In this document: piece after piece, positions 36,518-46,074 of the stretch | Layout: the number at the start of each line of letters is the position of its first letter | How positions within the stretch are numbered: the first letter of the stretch is position 1 | From: Variovorax sp. OV700 | Lineage (GTDB): Bacteria > Pseudomonadota > Gammaproteobacteria > Burkholderiales > Burkholderiaceae_C | Direction: 5' to 3' | DNA length: 64,000 nt | Assembly (NCBI RefSeq): GCF_900099805.1 | Contig: NZ_FNDR01000002.1 | Span: 620,001-684,000, forward strand | Made by a program: the position numbers and the translations under genes | Notes under the pieces: model-generated | What the model saw: the letters and a program-made list of their open reading frames with translations, nothing else | The model's database searches: none | What the model was told of the DNA's origin: nothing

Positions 36518-37810
36518 ATGCCGACGAGGAGAAATGCTTTGACCAAACTTGCTCATGCCATTCGAGAGCTAAAGGACGCTTCTGCTGGACTGTTTCGTTC
36601 GATTGCCGATGCGTCACGCGATAAGGTCGAAGGGATTACACGCGCGGCCTATGGTCCCGAGGAAACCGCGACGGGTGAGATCCTCGCCGATTTCGCCCGG
36701 TCCGAAGGTCTGCAGGCCTCTTGGGACGGTGTCGGCAATATCCATATGACAAGACCGGGCAATGGCAAGTCGAACAAAGAGATCGTCATAGGCTCTCATA
36801 TCGACACGGTCCCACGTGGCGGCAATTTTGACGGGCTGGCGGGCGTGGTTGCAGGGGCCACCCTGTTGGCAGCCTTGCAGCGCGCGGCCATCGCCACGGA
36901 TCATGGCATCCGAGTCATCGGCTTTCGAGGCGAAGAGAGCCCCTGGCTCGGGCAGGCTTATATCGGCAGCAAGCTGCTGATGGGCGCGCTGTCCAGGGAC
37001 GAGCTGCACAATCTGAAGCACTCCCGCTACGGTAAGAGCCTGTGGCAGTTGCTCGAAGATCTGAAGTTGGATCCGGAGGAGTCGCTCAATCGCAAGCAAA
37101 TTCAACCTGCCAACATCCATGCCTATCTCGAACTTCACATCGAGCAGGCTCCCTTGCTGGTTTCGTTGAATCGTCCCGTGGCCGTCGCCCGGGCGGTTCG
37201 CGGCAATATTCGGCATCCCAAGGTGACGGTAACCGGCGAATACGGCCATTCGGGCGCCATGCCGCGGCATCTGCGCAAAGACACCGTCATGGCCACGGCC
37301 AAGCTGCTCGCCAGTATCGACGGGGAGTGGAAGCGCCTGATCGACGCCGGAAATGACGATCTCGTCTACACGACGGGCGTGATCCAAACGAACGCCGATA
37401 CCCATACCATGACGAAAGTTCCGGGCGAACTCACCTGGAGCTTCAACGTCGGCGGGACGAACGATGGCGTGATGCAAGAGCTTTATGATTTCGCGATCAA
37501 GAAGGCGGACGAGCTCGCAAGGGAACATTCGGTGACGTTCGATTTTGGCGTGCGAACGGGTTCGTCTGCCTCTCCCCTAGATCCGAGAATCATGAACGCC
37601 GCGATCAGGGCCGGCGAGGATCTTTCGATCGCGATGGAGATCATGCCCACCGTCGGACACGATGCCGCGATCTTCGAAAAGAACGGCGTTCCATGCGGTG
37701 TGATCCTGATCCGCAATGAGAACGGCAGCCACAACGCGGACGAGGCCATGGAGATCGAGGACTTCATTCTCGGCGTTCAAGTGCTGGGCGCAACCGCAGT
37801 ATCCATCTGA
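36518..37810 (+). CDS. M20-family N-carbamoyl-L-amino-acid hydrolase/allantoate amidohydrolase
   Basis: A 430-residue zinc hydrolase of the HyuC/AllC group that removes CO2 and NH3 from N-carbamoyl amino acids or allantoate. Metal and catalytic segments are G-S-H-I-D-T-V-P-R-G-G-N-F-D-G, F-R-G-E-E-S, L-H-I-E-Q-A-P, V-G-H-D-A-A and N-E-N-G-S-H-N-A-D-E-A-M. A TTG at 36539 with GAGGAG eight bases upstream is an alternative start. It is the natural partner of the hydantoinase at 14.8-16.2 kb: hydantoin to carbamoyl amino acid to amino acid. A decayed second copy of its C-terminus lies at 46320-46606. Confidence 0.88.
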   Translation: MPTRRNALTKLAHAIRELKDASAGLFRSIADASRDKVEGITRAAYGPEETATGEILADFARSEGLQASWDGVGNIHMTRPGNGKSNKEIVIGSHIDTVPRGGNFDGLAGVVAGATLLAALQRAAIATDHGIRVIGFRGEESPWLGQAYIGSKLLMGALSRDELHNLKHSRYGKSLWQLLEDLKLDPEESLNRKQIQPANIHAYLELHIEQAPLLVSLNRPVAVARAVRGNIRHPKVTVTGEYGHSGAMPRHLRKDTVMATAKLLASIDGEWKRLIDAGNDDLVYTTGVIQTNADTHTMTKVPGELTWSFNVGGTNDGVMQELYDFAIKKADELAREHSVTFDFGVRTGSSASPLDPRIMNAAIRAGEDLSIAMEIMPTVGHDAAIFEKNGVPCGVILIRNENGSHNADEAMEIEDFILGVQVLGATAVSI

Positions 37811-37855
37811 CGCGTACGGCATCAGGTCGATTTCAAAGATTATTGGGGAAAGAGC

Positions 37856-39187
37856 ATGGTAGATACGATCATCGAAAATGACATCGCCGCCGCTACGAAG
37901 CGCGTGCGCGATCGCTATGCCGCGGCAAATCCAAACAGCAAGGCAGCGCAAGAAGCGGCCCGTGCGGTTTTCCCCGCCGGCAACACCCGCGCAGTTCTCG
38001 GCTATCAGCCGTTCCCGCTGACGATCGCGAACGGCGTTGGCGCGGAAGTCGAGGATGCCGATGGTCACACTTATGTCGATTGTGTCGGCGAGTACTCCGC
38101 CGGGTTGTTCGGTCACTCCAACCCGACAATCAGGTCTGCCATCGTCAAAGCGTTGGACGCTGGCATCGTGCTCGGCGGGCCCAATCTGTATGAGACGAGT
38201 TTCGCCGCTGCGATATGCGACCGGTTTCCCTCCATTGAACTCGTGCGGTTCTGCAACTCGGGAACTGAGGCCAACACGCTTGCGCTGCTCGCCGCGAGGG
38301 CATTCACCAACCGCAAGAAGATCCTTGTCTTCAACGATGCCTACCACGGCGGGTTTCTGGCCTTCAAATCGGGTGGGGGAGCGTCAAACCTGCCGTTTGA
38401 TTTTGTGATGGCCGACTACAACGATCCGGCAACCGAAGGCCTGATGCGCAAGTTCGCGCCGGATCTTGCTGCTGTGATCATCGAACCGATCATCGGTGCG
38501 GGTGGAAACATCTGCGCGACGCCCGAATTCATGAGGATGCTGCGCACGACATCGCACGAGATAGGCGCGGTTCTGATTTTCGATGAAGTCAAGACATCTC
38601 GCAACGGCCCGGGCGGCATGCAGGAATGGTTCGGCATCATTCCGGACATGACGACGCTTGGAAAATATATCGGTGGCGGATTGACGACGGGCGCGTTCGG
38701 CGGCCGGCGCGACATCATGGAAATCTTCGACCCCGCCAAGGCTGGAACGCTCGTCCACTCCGGCACTTTCAATAACAACGTGTGTTCGATGGCGGCGGGC
38801 GTCGCTGCCATGACTGAGGTTTTCACGTGTGACGAAGCTGCTCGGTTCTTCGCGCGCGGCGAGGCATTCCGCTCCGAGTTGAACATCATGTTGGCCAAGC
38901 GCAATGTTCCGTTGCAGTTCACCGGGCTCGGCTCGATCATGGCGCCGCACTTCACGACCACCCCGATACTCGGTCCGAAGGACGTTCCGAAAATCGACAA
39001 GGTGCTAATGCCGCTCATGCATATGGAAATGCTGATGCGAGGTGTTCTTGTGGCCGCGCGAGGCGATATCTTCCTTAGCCTCCCGATGGAAAAGCGGCAT
39101 TTCGATACGGTCAAGGAGGCGTTGATGGGATTTGTCGATGAACATGAGAACTTGATAGTTCGTCATATACAACAGTCATGCCCTTAA
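37856..39187 (+). CDS. Class III aminotransferase, GSA-aminomutase-like
   Basis: A 443-residue PLP enzyme of the aminotransferase class III/glutamate-1-semialdehyde aminomutase group. Features are F-C-N-S-G-T-E-A-N near 132, the D-E-V-K pair near 243 and the PLP lysine K270 in T-T-L-G-K-Y-I-G-G-G. It follows the M20 gene by 45 bp on the same strand. It could move the amino group of a beta- or omega-amino acid produced by the carbamoylase. A C-terminal fragment of a paralogue lies at 46072-46332 next to the M20 remnant, so the pair is ancestrally linked. Confidence 0.88.
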   Translation: MVDTIIENDIAAATKRVRDRYAAANPNSKAAQEAARAVFPAGNTRAVLGYQPFPLTIANGVGAEVEDADGHTYVDCVGEYSAGLFGHSNPTIRSAIVKALDAGIVLGGPNLYETSFAAAICDRFPSIELVRFCNSGTEANTLALLAARAFTNRKKILVFNDAYHGGFLAFKSGGGASNLPFDFVMADYNDPATEGLMRKFAPDLAAVIIEPIIGAGGNICATPEFMRMLRTTSHEIGAVLIFDEVKTSRNGPGGMQEWFGIIPDMTTLGKYIGGGLTTGAFGGRRDIMEIFDPAKAGTLVHSGTFNNNVCSMAAGVAAMTEVFTCDEAARFFARGEAFRSELNIMLAKRNVPLQFTGLGSIMAPHFTTTPILGPKDVPKIDKVLMPLMHMEMLMRGVLVAARGDIFLSLPMEKRHFDTVKEALMGFVDEHENLIVRHIQQSCP

Positions 39188-39450
39188 TTTTGTGCTGAAA
39201 CGCTGCGGCTCTTCTCTCCATGGCCTGTAGGGTTTTGTATGATTTCCGCCGAAACCATGCAATTTCGGTTCTGCCATGAGGCATCGCCCGCGCCCATTCC
39301 GTACAGGATGACCTGCTGCGTCCGCAGCTGATTAAGGTGCCTCTAGTTTCCTAAAGGACTACGAGCGTCTCGCTGATTTGATCAAGCAGTTGAAGCCGCT
39401 TTGACGGTATGGAGTTGACCTGGTTATGTTTCCGGCTCCGCCAACGAGCC
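39188..39450. other. Non-coding spacer with unresolved debris
   Basis: Between the class III aminotransferase and the cofH relic. A stretch near 39350-39400 can be read S-F-L-K-D-Y-E-R-L-A-D-L-I-K-Q-L-K, but I cannot assign it. No complete gene is seen. Confidence 0.3.
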
Positions 39451-39847
39451 AACGGCGATGTCGCGCGGTATGTCGTAAACCGCAATAGCGGCGCGTACAG
39501 GAGGCGTTGGACCGCGGGGCAACCGAAGTCTGCACGCAAGGTGGGGTCAACCCGCACTACCTTGCTGTTCGCGACCTGCAGGAGCGCATCGGAGGCTTCA
39601 CCGAATTCGTCCCCTGCCGTTCATCTAAATGAAAGCGCCACTCGGGCGTCCGTGGCAGAACGCGCAAAGGCCCTACCTGGCTCGAGGTGCGACTGATGCA
39701 TGCGATCGCACGGCTGGTGCTGCTTCCGCTTATTGCCAATATTCAGGCAAGCTTGGCCCAGACGGCGTGCGAACCCTGCTGTATGGCGGGGTCAACGACC
39801 TCGGCGGCACGCTGATGAATGAGAGCATTTTTGCGCAGCATCGCTGA
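39451..39847 (+). pseudogene. cofH remnant (second F420 locus)
   Basis: In shifting frames this segment reads N-G-D-V-A-R-Y-V-V-N-R-N, D-R-G-A-T-E-V-C-T-Q-G-G, R-D-L-Q-E-R-I-G-G-F-T-E-F-V-P and N-D-L-G-G-T-L-M-N-E-S. These align in order with the CofH half of the intact FbiC. The radical SAM cysteines and several internal blocks are deleted, and frameshifts and stops separate the pieces. The DNA differs clearly from the intact gene, so this is an independent, diverged copy rather than a recent duplication. Confidence 0.85.
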
Positions 39848-39850
39848 TGA

Positions 39851-39967
39851 TGGAAGCAGGCAGCCGAAGGCGTGCCGGTCGTCCTCATCCGCGGCGCACC
39901 CTATGCTCGGCGTGATGGGTCGGCGGCAGAGCTGCTGCGGTCCAAGACAACAGATTTGTTCCGATGA
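39851..39967 (+). pseudogene. cofE C-terminal remnant (second F420 locus)
   Basis: The frame V-P-V-V-L-I-R-G-A-P-Y-A, then G-S-A-A-E-L-L-R and T-T-D-L-F-R matches the C-terminal end of CofE (compare T-P-L-V-M-I-R-G and D-L-L-R-N in the intact protein). Its stop overlaps the next ATG as ATGA, preserving the ancestral coupling of cofE to the FMN reductase gene. Confidence 0.8.
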
Positions 39968-40623
39968 ACGCCGCGACTCGCAACGACGCACTGATGAATG
40001 CACTGGATGCACACAGCCTGCTTCGCGGGCGGCAGAGCATTCGCCGCTATCACGCAGCACAACCGTCCACCGCGAGTATCACAAGGATCTTTGAAAGCGT
40101 CGCGTATGCGCCGTCTGCGCACAATCGCCAGCCATGGCGTTACATGGTGCTGTTCGGGTCCGCTGCGAAGGAACAATTGGCGCTCGCCATGGGTCGTCGC
40201 CTAGCGGCCGACCGCAGCCGAGACGGTGATGCCTCTGACCCTATCCAACAGGACGTGGAGCGATCTTCCCAGCGGATCACACAGGCTCCAGTCGTGATCA
40301 TCGTCGCGCTCAGCATGGTCGAGATGGACTGCTATCCGGATCAGTTCCGCACGCAAGCAGAGCGCACGATGGCAGTGCAAAGCACAGCAATGGCCACGCA
40401 GAATTTGCTGCTCGCTGCGCATGCCGAGGGCCATGGCACATGCTGGATGTGCGCACCGTTGTTTTGCCCCGACGAGGTGAAGACGGCGCTGTCATTACCG
40501 GCGGACTGGGAGCCGCAGGGGCTGATCACGCTTGGCTGTCCGGCTCAGCCCGGACGGAACAAGCCGCGCAAGACAATCACCGATTTCGTTCGCTTCGCTG
40601 AACCACACGACGCTCCGGGCTAG
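39964..40623 (+). CDS. Nitroreductase-fold FMN reductase, FbiB C-terminal type (dehydro-F420-0 reductase candidate)
   Basis: A 219-residue nitroreductase-family protein resembling the C-terminal domain of actinobacterial FbiB. That domain reduces dehydro-F420-0 made from PEP to F420-0. The N-terminus R-S-I-R-R-Y-H motif (here R-Q-S-I-R-R-Y), A-P-S-A-H-N-R-Q-P-W-R and the late G-T-C-W-M-C-A-P are typical. It is intact while all its former neighbours (cofH, cofE remnants) are decayed, and the intact CofE has no such domain. It is therefore probably kept to complete the F420 pathway. The overlap with the cofE remnant supports this family assignment. Confidence 0.85.
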   Translation: MNAATRNDALMNALDAHSLLRGRQSIRRYHAAQPSTASITRIFESVAYAPSAHNRQPWRYMVLFGSAAKEQLALAMGRRLAADRSRDGDASDPIQQDVERSSQRITQAPVVIIVALSMVEMDCYPDQFRTQAERTMAVQSTAMATQNLLLAAHAEGHGTCWMCAPLFCPDEVKTALSLPADWEPQGLITLGCPAQPGRNKPRKTITDFVRFAEPHDAPG

Positions 40624-40967
40624 ACCGATGATCGATACATCATCCTTGCGCGGCTGACTCTGGCGGGCACCATCGCATCGATGTGGCCGCAGTGATCGCT
40701 GGCGGCAGACCGAGAGTCAATTCGGCGTCGAGTATCGCAATATCGGGCAGAATGATTGAGCTGGATACGCCACGCTTTCCTCGTCGCCGTGATGATCGAC
40801 ACCGGTGTCACTTCCGAACCGGTGCTCCACATACACGTCGTTGTACGCCTTGTCGAAGGGCATCATCACAGCAACTAAGTTGTCGTCGCGGTCATCGCTG
40901 AACTCAAATCCAGTGGGCTTGAGCTTCGCCCCACCAATGCCGCCTTTGAGCAGCACTTGGAAGAGAT
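40624..40967. other. Debris between FMN reductase gene and IS21 remnant
   Basis: The minus strand contains a short frame starting L-L-K-G-G-I-G-G-A-K-L, reminiscent of the CofD N-terminal loop. It continues into unrelated sequence with A-V-M-M-P-F-D-K-A-Y-N-D-V-Y. No intact gene is supported. Confidence 0.3.
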
Positions 40968-41780
40968 CGGCGCACGATGGCCTCGCCCTTCTTCTGCGGG
41001 ATGTTCACCGGGGTGATCTCGCTCTCGAAGAAACCGGCCTTCTGCGCGGCCACGTCGCCCAAACTGCTCCAGGCAGGACGGGTCGGACTATGCAGTGACG
41101 GGGGTTTGTGCAATGCGTGCAACGGCCTCCTTGAGTCGATAGCTCTTGCCCTCGAACTCGAGCATCGCGGCGCGATGCATGAGGCGGTCGAGGATGGTGG
41201 TGCCCATGGTGGCGTCGCCGTGGTATTTGCCCCAGTCCTGCACGACGCGATTCGAAGTGACCACAAGGCTGCGGCGCCGCTTGTAGCGCTGGTGTACGAT
41301 GGTTTGCAGTAGTTCGGCGCCGGCCTCGCTGATGCGACGCGCGAGGAAGAGATCGTCCAGCACCAGGAGAGCGGGCTCGATGTAGGCGCGCAGCATCTGA
41401 GCCTGCTCGGCCTGGCTGGACAGCCCATATCGTGCGAACTCGGTGTCGGCTTCGACGTACCGGACGTCGTGACCCTGCAGGGTGGCCTGGTAAGCCACGG
41501 CCTTGGCGATGTGACTCTTCCCGGTTCCAGGCTTTGCCGATGATCAGCGCGTTGGCACCTTCGGCGATGAACTTGAGGGTATGCAACTCGAAGCAGGCTT
41601 GGCGCGGCAGCTTGACCGAGTTGTAGGCCGCGGTGAAACCGAACTGGTCGACCAGGTCTTGGTACACGGCCATCGCGTTGCGGTTGAGCTTCAACTGCGA
41701 CTCGATGAAGGCGCGGTGCGGCTCGCATGCCGACGTGATGCTGCTCGGCGCTGATCCGGGCGGCCGGATCGGTGGCCACC
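40968..41780 (-). pseudogene. IS21-family element remnant: istA fragment fused to frameshifted istB
   Basis: Reading leftwards, an IstA piece (N-A-M-A-V-Y-Q-D-L-V-D-Q-F-G-F) is joined directly to IstB (F-E-L-H-T-L-K-F-I-A-E-G-A-N). A frameshift occurs inside the Walker A loop (I-I-G-K-A-W-N). IstB then continues in another frame (41088-41498) with Y-V-E-A-D-T-E-F-A-R-Y-G-L, L-V-L-D-D-L-F-L and D-W-G-K-Y-H-G-D. Most of istA is deleted, so the element is inactive. Confidence 0.85.
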
Positions 41781-42246
41781 GTACGCTCAAGTCGAGAACA
41801 TCACGGCAATCGCAAGACCGACCACAAACACGACGTACGGGACCGCAGCCGTCCAGTGGAATCTGCGCGCCGAGCTGTTGGCGGGCGCCAGATCTTCCTG
41901 CGCGTAAGTGCCCGGGTATAGCGACACGATCACCTGCTCTTGCCTTGAGTCGGGTTCGGAAGAACTCATAACGCGCCCTTTCGTCGCTGTATTTCCCCCT
42001 CAGCATACCGCTGCGGGCGCAGCGGACGCAGATCGATCGGGCATCTGGGAGGGACTCTTTTCAGCAGCGACCGCCGAGATCGTAGCAGCATCCGTCGCGG
42101 ATGCTTTCCGACCGAAGTCAATTGCTCCTTCCGCGCACCTGACGAAGAGTACTGGCCTTTCGTGATTCGGGGGGAGCGGAGTTTCACTTCCGCTCCGGCC
42201 GCAGCGGACTTCGAATGGCCAGGCCAAGCGTGCCGCCGTCGCCACC

Positions 42247-42831
42247 ATGATCGAGCACTGCGATCTGAGCGAACGACGCGCATGCAGGCTTGTGGGGCTC
42301 TCCCGCGACAGCTATCGCAATCCACCCGAGGCCGATGCCATGACGCAAGAGCTCAGCAGCAAGATCGTCGAGATCGCGCATGCACGTCTGCGCTTCGGCT
42401 ATCGGCGTATCCACGACATGCTGCGCCCGCACTTCCCGGGCGTGAACCACAAGCGCGTCTACCGTCTGTACAGCGCTGCCAACCTGGCTGTGCGCAAGCG
42501 CAAGAAGGTCAAACGCCCCGCCAGCGAACGCGTGCCGCTGCAACTGGCCACGACGGTCATTGAGGTGTGGAGCATGGATTTCGTCAGCGACACGAGCAGT
42601 GGTTCGAGACGCTGCAGCAGGCCAGGTCGGCCATCACGCTCTGGCGCCAGGACTACAACGAGGTCAGGCCGCACAGCAGTTGCCAGCGAATGCCACCGGC
42701 GAAGTTCGCCGAGCTGCATCGCCGGCGCGCTGGCGATGCAGCTCGAACCAGCTCAACAACCACCGAGATCAATTAATCTTGCAACCCCGGACTTCCTCGT
42801 TATGAATGGCACGGCAGGAGGGGGCAGGTCA
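42247..42831 (+). pseudogene. IS3-family transposase (orfB) with deletion of the DDE core
   Basis: The N-terminal part (A-C-R-L-V-G-L-S-R-D-S-Y, R-F-G-Y-R-R-I-H) is intact to W-S-M-D-F-V-S-D, just before the first catalytic Asp region ends. It then jumps, in a shifted frame, to the C-terminus (A-I-T-L-W-R-Q-D-Y-N-E-V-R-P-H). The right terminus GGGGGCAGGTCA is present at 42820-42831. Its inverted partner TGACCTGCCCCC lies at 47918. Confidence 0.8.
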
Positions 42832-43540
42832 GCCGGAAGGTCCCAACCCCGTGTGCAGATCGATCCAAGCCATGGCAGGCCTTCGCGAAGCATGACGACG
42901 CAGCAGGGACCGTACAACCAAGTTGCTCCAGCAGGTCTTGCTGCCAGAACAAAATATCCCGTCTTGATGGCTATGCCGACCGGTCGTTGCGGCTCTACGA
43001 TATGCCGCGACGCCATGCTTGGCTATATAGGACCCGATGGCCTGCGAGATGTCGGCGCTTGGTGGCCAGGCAGGTGGTAGCAACAGCTGATGAAGTTCGG
43101 CATAGGCTAGATTCGCAGGCTGCTGGGTCCGCTTCGAGAAGTCGATGAAATTGCGGTTCAGATCGACGTTGCCTTCGTTGGCGCGGCGCAGGTAGGAAAA
43201 TCCATGCGGATTGACCGCGTGTAAGAATAGCAGGTCCACACCGCGCTGACTCGCCACCTTTAGCAATACCTCGTCGCTGAGCATTGCGGTTTGGCAGCCC
43301 GACCCACAGATGTCCTTCGACACCGTGCACTGCGGAAGAAATTACGACTAACGGGGCTTCGTCGTTTTCGCAGCGAATCAGCGCTTCATCAATCGCAAGG
43401 TCCTCACCCCTGCTGCCCCGATAACCGGGAAGCAGGTGGTGCTCTGTCGCTGCTGCAGCCTGCGCGGCAGCGCGAAGAAAGTTTTCGCGAGCGTCCTCGT
43501 AGTGCTCAGAAAAATAGGCTTTGAGGTGTGTATAGCTCAT
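42829..43540 (-). pseudogene. DUF2817/M14-like carboxypeptidase-family gene, frameshifted and truncated by IS3
   Basis: Starting at 43540 the frame carries V-I-S-S-A-V-H-G-V-E-G. After a frameshift near 43300 it continues with G-S-G-C-Q-T-A-M-L, R-A-N-E-G-N-V-D-L-N-R-N-F and A-W-I-D-L-H-T-G-L-G-P, the DUF2817 zinc-peptidase-like pattern. Coding stops exactly where the IS3 right end begins (42831), so the element cut off the C-terminus. DUF2817 proteins are predicted amide or peptide hydrolases. Confidence 0.75.
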
Positions 43541-43622
43541 GGGTTGGAAATATAGAGGCGCTTTTCAAAGATCCGGCACACTGGCACGGCTTCGCCGCGG
43601 GTGGCCTTGCCCAATGGGGCAA

Positions 43623-44615
43623 TCATTGCGGCTGGAATCCAATCTGTTTGACGACTTGCCCCCAGTTGTCCGTCGCGCGCTGCATGTTGCGTCGCACCGC
43701 CTCTGGGCCGGCATAATCCGGCTGCATGCCTAGTGCTTGCAGTTGCTCGCGCAATGCGGGACCGGCGAGAACCGCACGCAAGGCATCGCTGTAGCGCTCG
43801 ACCACCTTGGCGCTGGTGCCGGCCCGCGCAAAAAGGACAAGGAAGTTGGACTGGTCCAAACCCTGGACGCCCTGCTCCGCGAATGTTGGCACTTCGGGCA
43901 GCAGCGGCGAACGCTGTGTGCCCGAGACGGCCAGCACACGAATCTTGCCCGCCTTTTGATATTGCAATAGCTCGCTCAGAGCTGTAATGCCGGCTGGCAA
44001 TTGTCCGCTAACCAAATCCGCAGCCAGCGGCGCACCGCCGCGGTACGCAACGGCTTTGGCATCGATGCTCAACTGGCCAGACAGCAGACTGACTGCAAAT
44101 TCCGGAATGCTGGCTGGTGCAGGCACACCTACATTGGCTTTGCTGGGGTTGCGCTTGGCCCATGCCGCGAATTCATCCAGCCGCATCGACTGCGTGGAGG
44201 GGTGCACGGCCAGACCCATTGCGATCTGCGCGACATTGCCTATCGGTACAAAGTCGCTCGAAGGCTCGAAACCCGGCGCTTTCGTCGTCAGTAGCGCCGT
44301 GACTACGGTGTGGTCGTTGGATAGAAAAACGGTTTGTCCATCGGCCGCAGCGTGTTTGAGCGCCGCGGCCGCAATCAGGCCGCCGGCTCCCGTGCGGTTA
44401 TCCACCACGAATGGTTGCCCGAGTTTTTGCCCGAGCGCTTCTGCCAGAAGGCGAGCTACCACGTCGACACCGCCGCCTGCCGGAAATCCGACGAGGATCC
44501 GAACCGGTGGCGCCGACGACTGTGCCAGGGCCGAATGCGCGGCACTCAGCCCCAAAGCGAGCACCAACGCCTTGAGGCCTTTGGCCATCAGTGAACGTAT
44601 CGGAATTCTTCGCAT
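43623..44615 (-). CDS. Bug/TctC-family periplasmic solute-binding protein
   Basis: A 330-residue tripartite tricarboxylate receptor. A signal peptide ends near H-S-A-L-A-Q, followed by V-R-I-L-V-G-F-P-A-G-G and D-N-R-T-G-A-G-G. It is divergently transcribed from a LysR regulator 170 bp away, the classic arrangement in which the regulator controls uptake of its own effector. The permease partners are elsewhere. Confidence 0.9.
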   Translation of the reverse strand: MRRIPIRSLMAKGLKALVLALGLSAAHSALAQSSAPPVRILVGFPAGGGVDVVARLLAEALGQKLGQPFVVDNRTGAGGLIAAAALKHAAADGQTVFLSNDHTVVTALLTTKAPGFEPSSDFVPIGNVAQIAMGLAVHPSTQSMRLDEFAAWAKRNPSKANVGVPAPASIPEFAVSLLSGQLSIDAKAVAYRGGAPLAADLVSGQLPAGITALSELLQYQKAGKIRVLAVSGTQRSPLLPEVPTFAEQGVQGLDQSNFLVLFARAGTSAKVVERYSDALRAVLAGPALREQLQALGMQPDYAGPEAVRRNMQRATDNWGQVVKQIGFQPQ

Positions 44616-44788
44616 GAGATGTCTCCTAAATTTACTAAAGGTTTCTTGGTTGCTTGCCGGCTGAATGTAGAAACACCGAGAGAAAACGAAAAGACAAGAT
44701 TTCTTCTCTGGTGATTAAGATTCCTTTTCTCCGCTCCAGAGCGTTGGCCGTTTCAAGGAAGCATCTGCCGCGACAATCCGACCCTGTT

Positions 44789-45682
44789 ATGAAGCTGAAC
44801 CAACTCCATGTTTTCAAGGTTGTGGCCGAATGCGGCAGCATCCGTGCTGCCGCTCGGCGACTTGGGGTTACACAACCCGCAGTGACCTACGTCGTACGTG
44901 AACTCGAACGCTCTTTGGGCGCGGAGCTGCTGCTTCGCGACAGTAAGGGAGCAACGTTGACCGCGCTCGGAGTGGCGCTGCACCAGCGCGCTGTGCTGTT
45001 GCTTTCAGAAATGCGACGCGCCGAGGATGAACTGGTGCAATTGAGGGACGGCACGGGCGGCAGTCTCTGCATCGCGTTCAGTTCGGGGGCCGCTATGAGG
45101 GTCCTAGTGCCAACATTGAACAGCTTCCGAAAACTGCGCCCCGGGGTCCAAATCGAGCTGCATGAGATCACCCTGATTGATCCCCGGATGCACTGGCAGA
45201 GCGGGCGCTTCGACTTTGCCGTGATCAGTGAGTTGGATGAGCCGATTGCAGACGGCATGGAACGCCAAGTGCTGTTTACGTCGCCGATGGTCGTGACTGC
45301 GCGAGAGGGGCATCCTTTGGCCAATGCCCGATCATTGCGCGATCTACGATCAAGCCTGTGGCTATTGCCCGGCCATGGCTTGCGGGTAATGACCGGTTTA
45401 ATGCAGGGCTTGGGGGTGCCACCGCCCAATGACGTGCTACTGTGCCAATCGTTGCAGTTCGTTCTGTCTATCCTGAGAGGCACGGACGCGCTTACCCTCT
45501 TTTCGAGCACGCTGCACGAAGACCCGCTCGTTTCGGGTGGGCTGGTTCGTCTCAAGGTCAGGGAAGCGTTGCCGCGTTTGCGTCTGTCCCTTGTAGCGCG
45601 CAACGTTGGATTACTGACTCCCGCTGCGCGCCTGTTTGTTCAATGCTTGACCGACGAGACAAAGAAGTCGTCCGAAAAGTGA
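44789..45682 (+). CDS. LysR-family transcriptional regulator
   Basis: A 297-residue LysR protein. The N-terminal winged helix-turn-helix is M-K-L-N-Q-L-H-V-F, then S-I-R-A-A-A-R-R-L-G-V-T-Q-P-A-V-T. The substrate-binding domain follows. The ATG at 44789 gives the standard LysR start; the open frame upstream has no family character. It probably regulates the divergent Bug gene at 43623-44615 through the 170-bp intergenic region and may respond to the transported acid. Confidence 0.92.
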   Translation: MKLNQLHVFKVVAECGSIRAAARRLGVTQPAVTYVVRELERSLGAELLLRDSKGATLTALGVALHQRAVLLLSEMRRAEDELVQLRDGTGGSLCIAFSSGAAMRVLVPTLNSFRKLRPGVQIELHEITLIDPRMHWQSGRFDFAVISELDEPIADGMERQVLFTSPMVVTAREGHPLANARSLRDLRSSLWLLPGHGLRVMTGLMQGLGVPPPNDVLLCQSLQFVLSILRGTDALTLFSSTLHEDPLVSGGLVRLKVREALPRLRLSLVARNVGLLTPAARLFVQCLTDETKKSSEK

Positions 45683-45782
45683 GCGCAGTCGACCCCGCTT
45701 TACCCAAATGTTAGCGCCGATGTAAAACTAGACACTGCGCCGAATTAAAAGTGACCCACCATGGCAGCCTTTGTGAGGCTGC

Positions 45783-46074
45783 TGATGTTGACTCAGGAGC
45801 AAGCATTGGAGATACAAGTGATGGCCCGAAGGGGCGAGAGTGTCGGAGCGATCGCGAAGCAGTTGGATTGCTCGCGCAATACGGTGCGCAGGACCTGCGA
45901 GACGAGGCCGCGCAGCGGTACGGGCCGCGTGACCCGCGTGCATGCAAGCTCGACGACTACAAGACCTATCTGCATGAACGTATCGGGCAAGCCAGGCCCA
46001 GATGGATTCCGGCCACCGTGCTGCTGCGTGAGATCCAGGAACGCGGCTACACAGGCGGCATCAGCCAACTCAAG
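45783..46074 (+). pseudogene. IS21 istA N-terminal fragment, frameshifted
   Basis: Begins with M-L-T-Q-E-Q-A-L-E-I-Q-V-M-A-R-R-G-E-S-V and the HTH segment C-S-R-N-T-V-R-R. After a frameshift near 45895 it continues in another frame with Y-G-P-R-D-P-R-A-C-K-L-D-D-Y and G-Y-T-G-G-I-S-Q-L-K. It ends abruptly against the aminotransferase remnant, which suggests an insertion into that gene followed by deletion. Confidence 0.85.

Noticed and set aside
40893-40956. Possible CofD N-terminal remnant (L-L-K-G-G-I-G-G-A-K-L on minus strand)
   Set aside because: Only about ten residues resemble CofD and the following sequence is unrelated; glycine-rich loops occur by chance in high-GC DNA.
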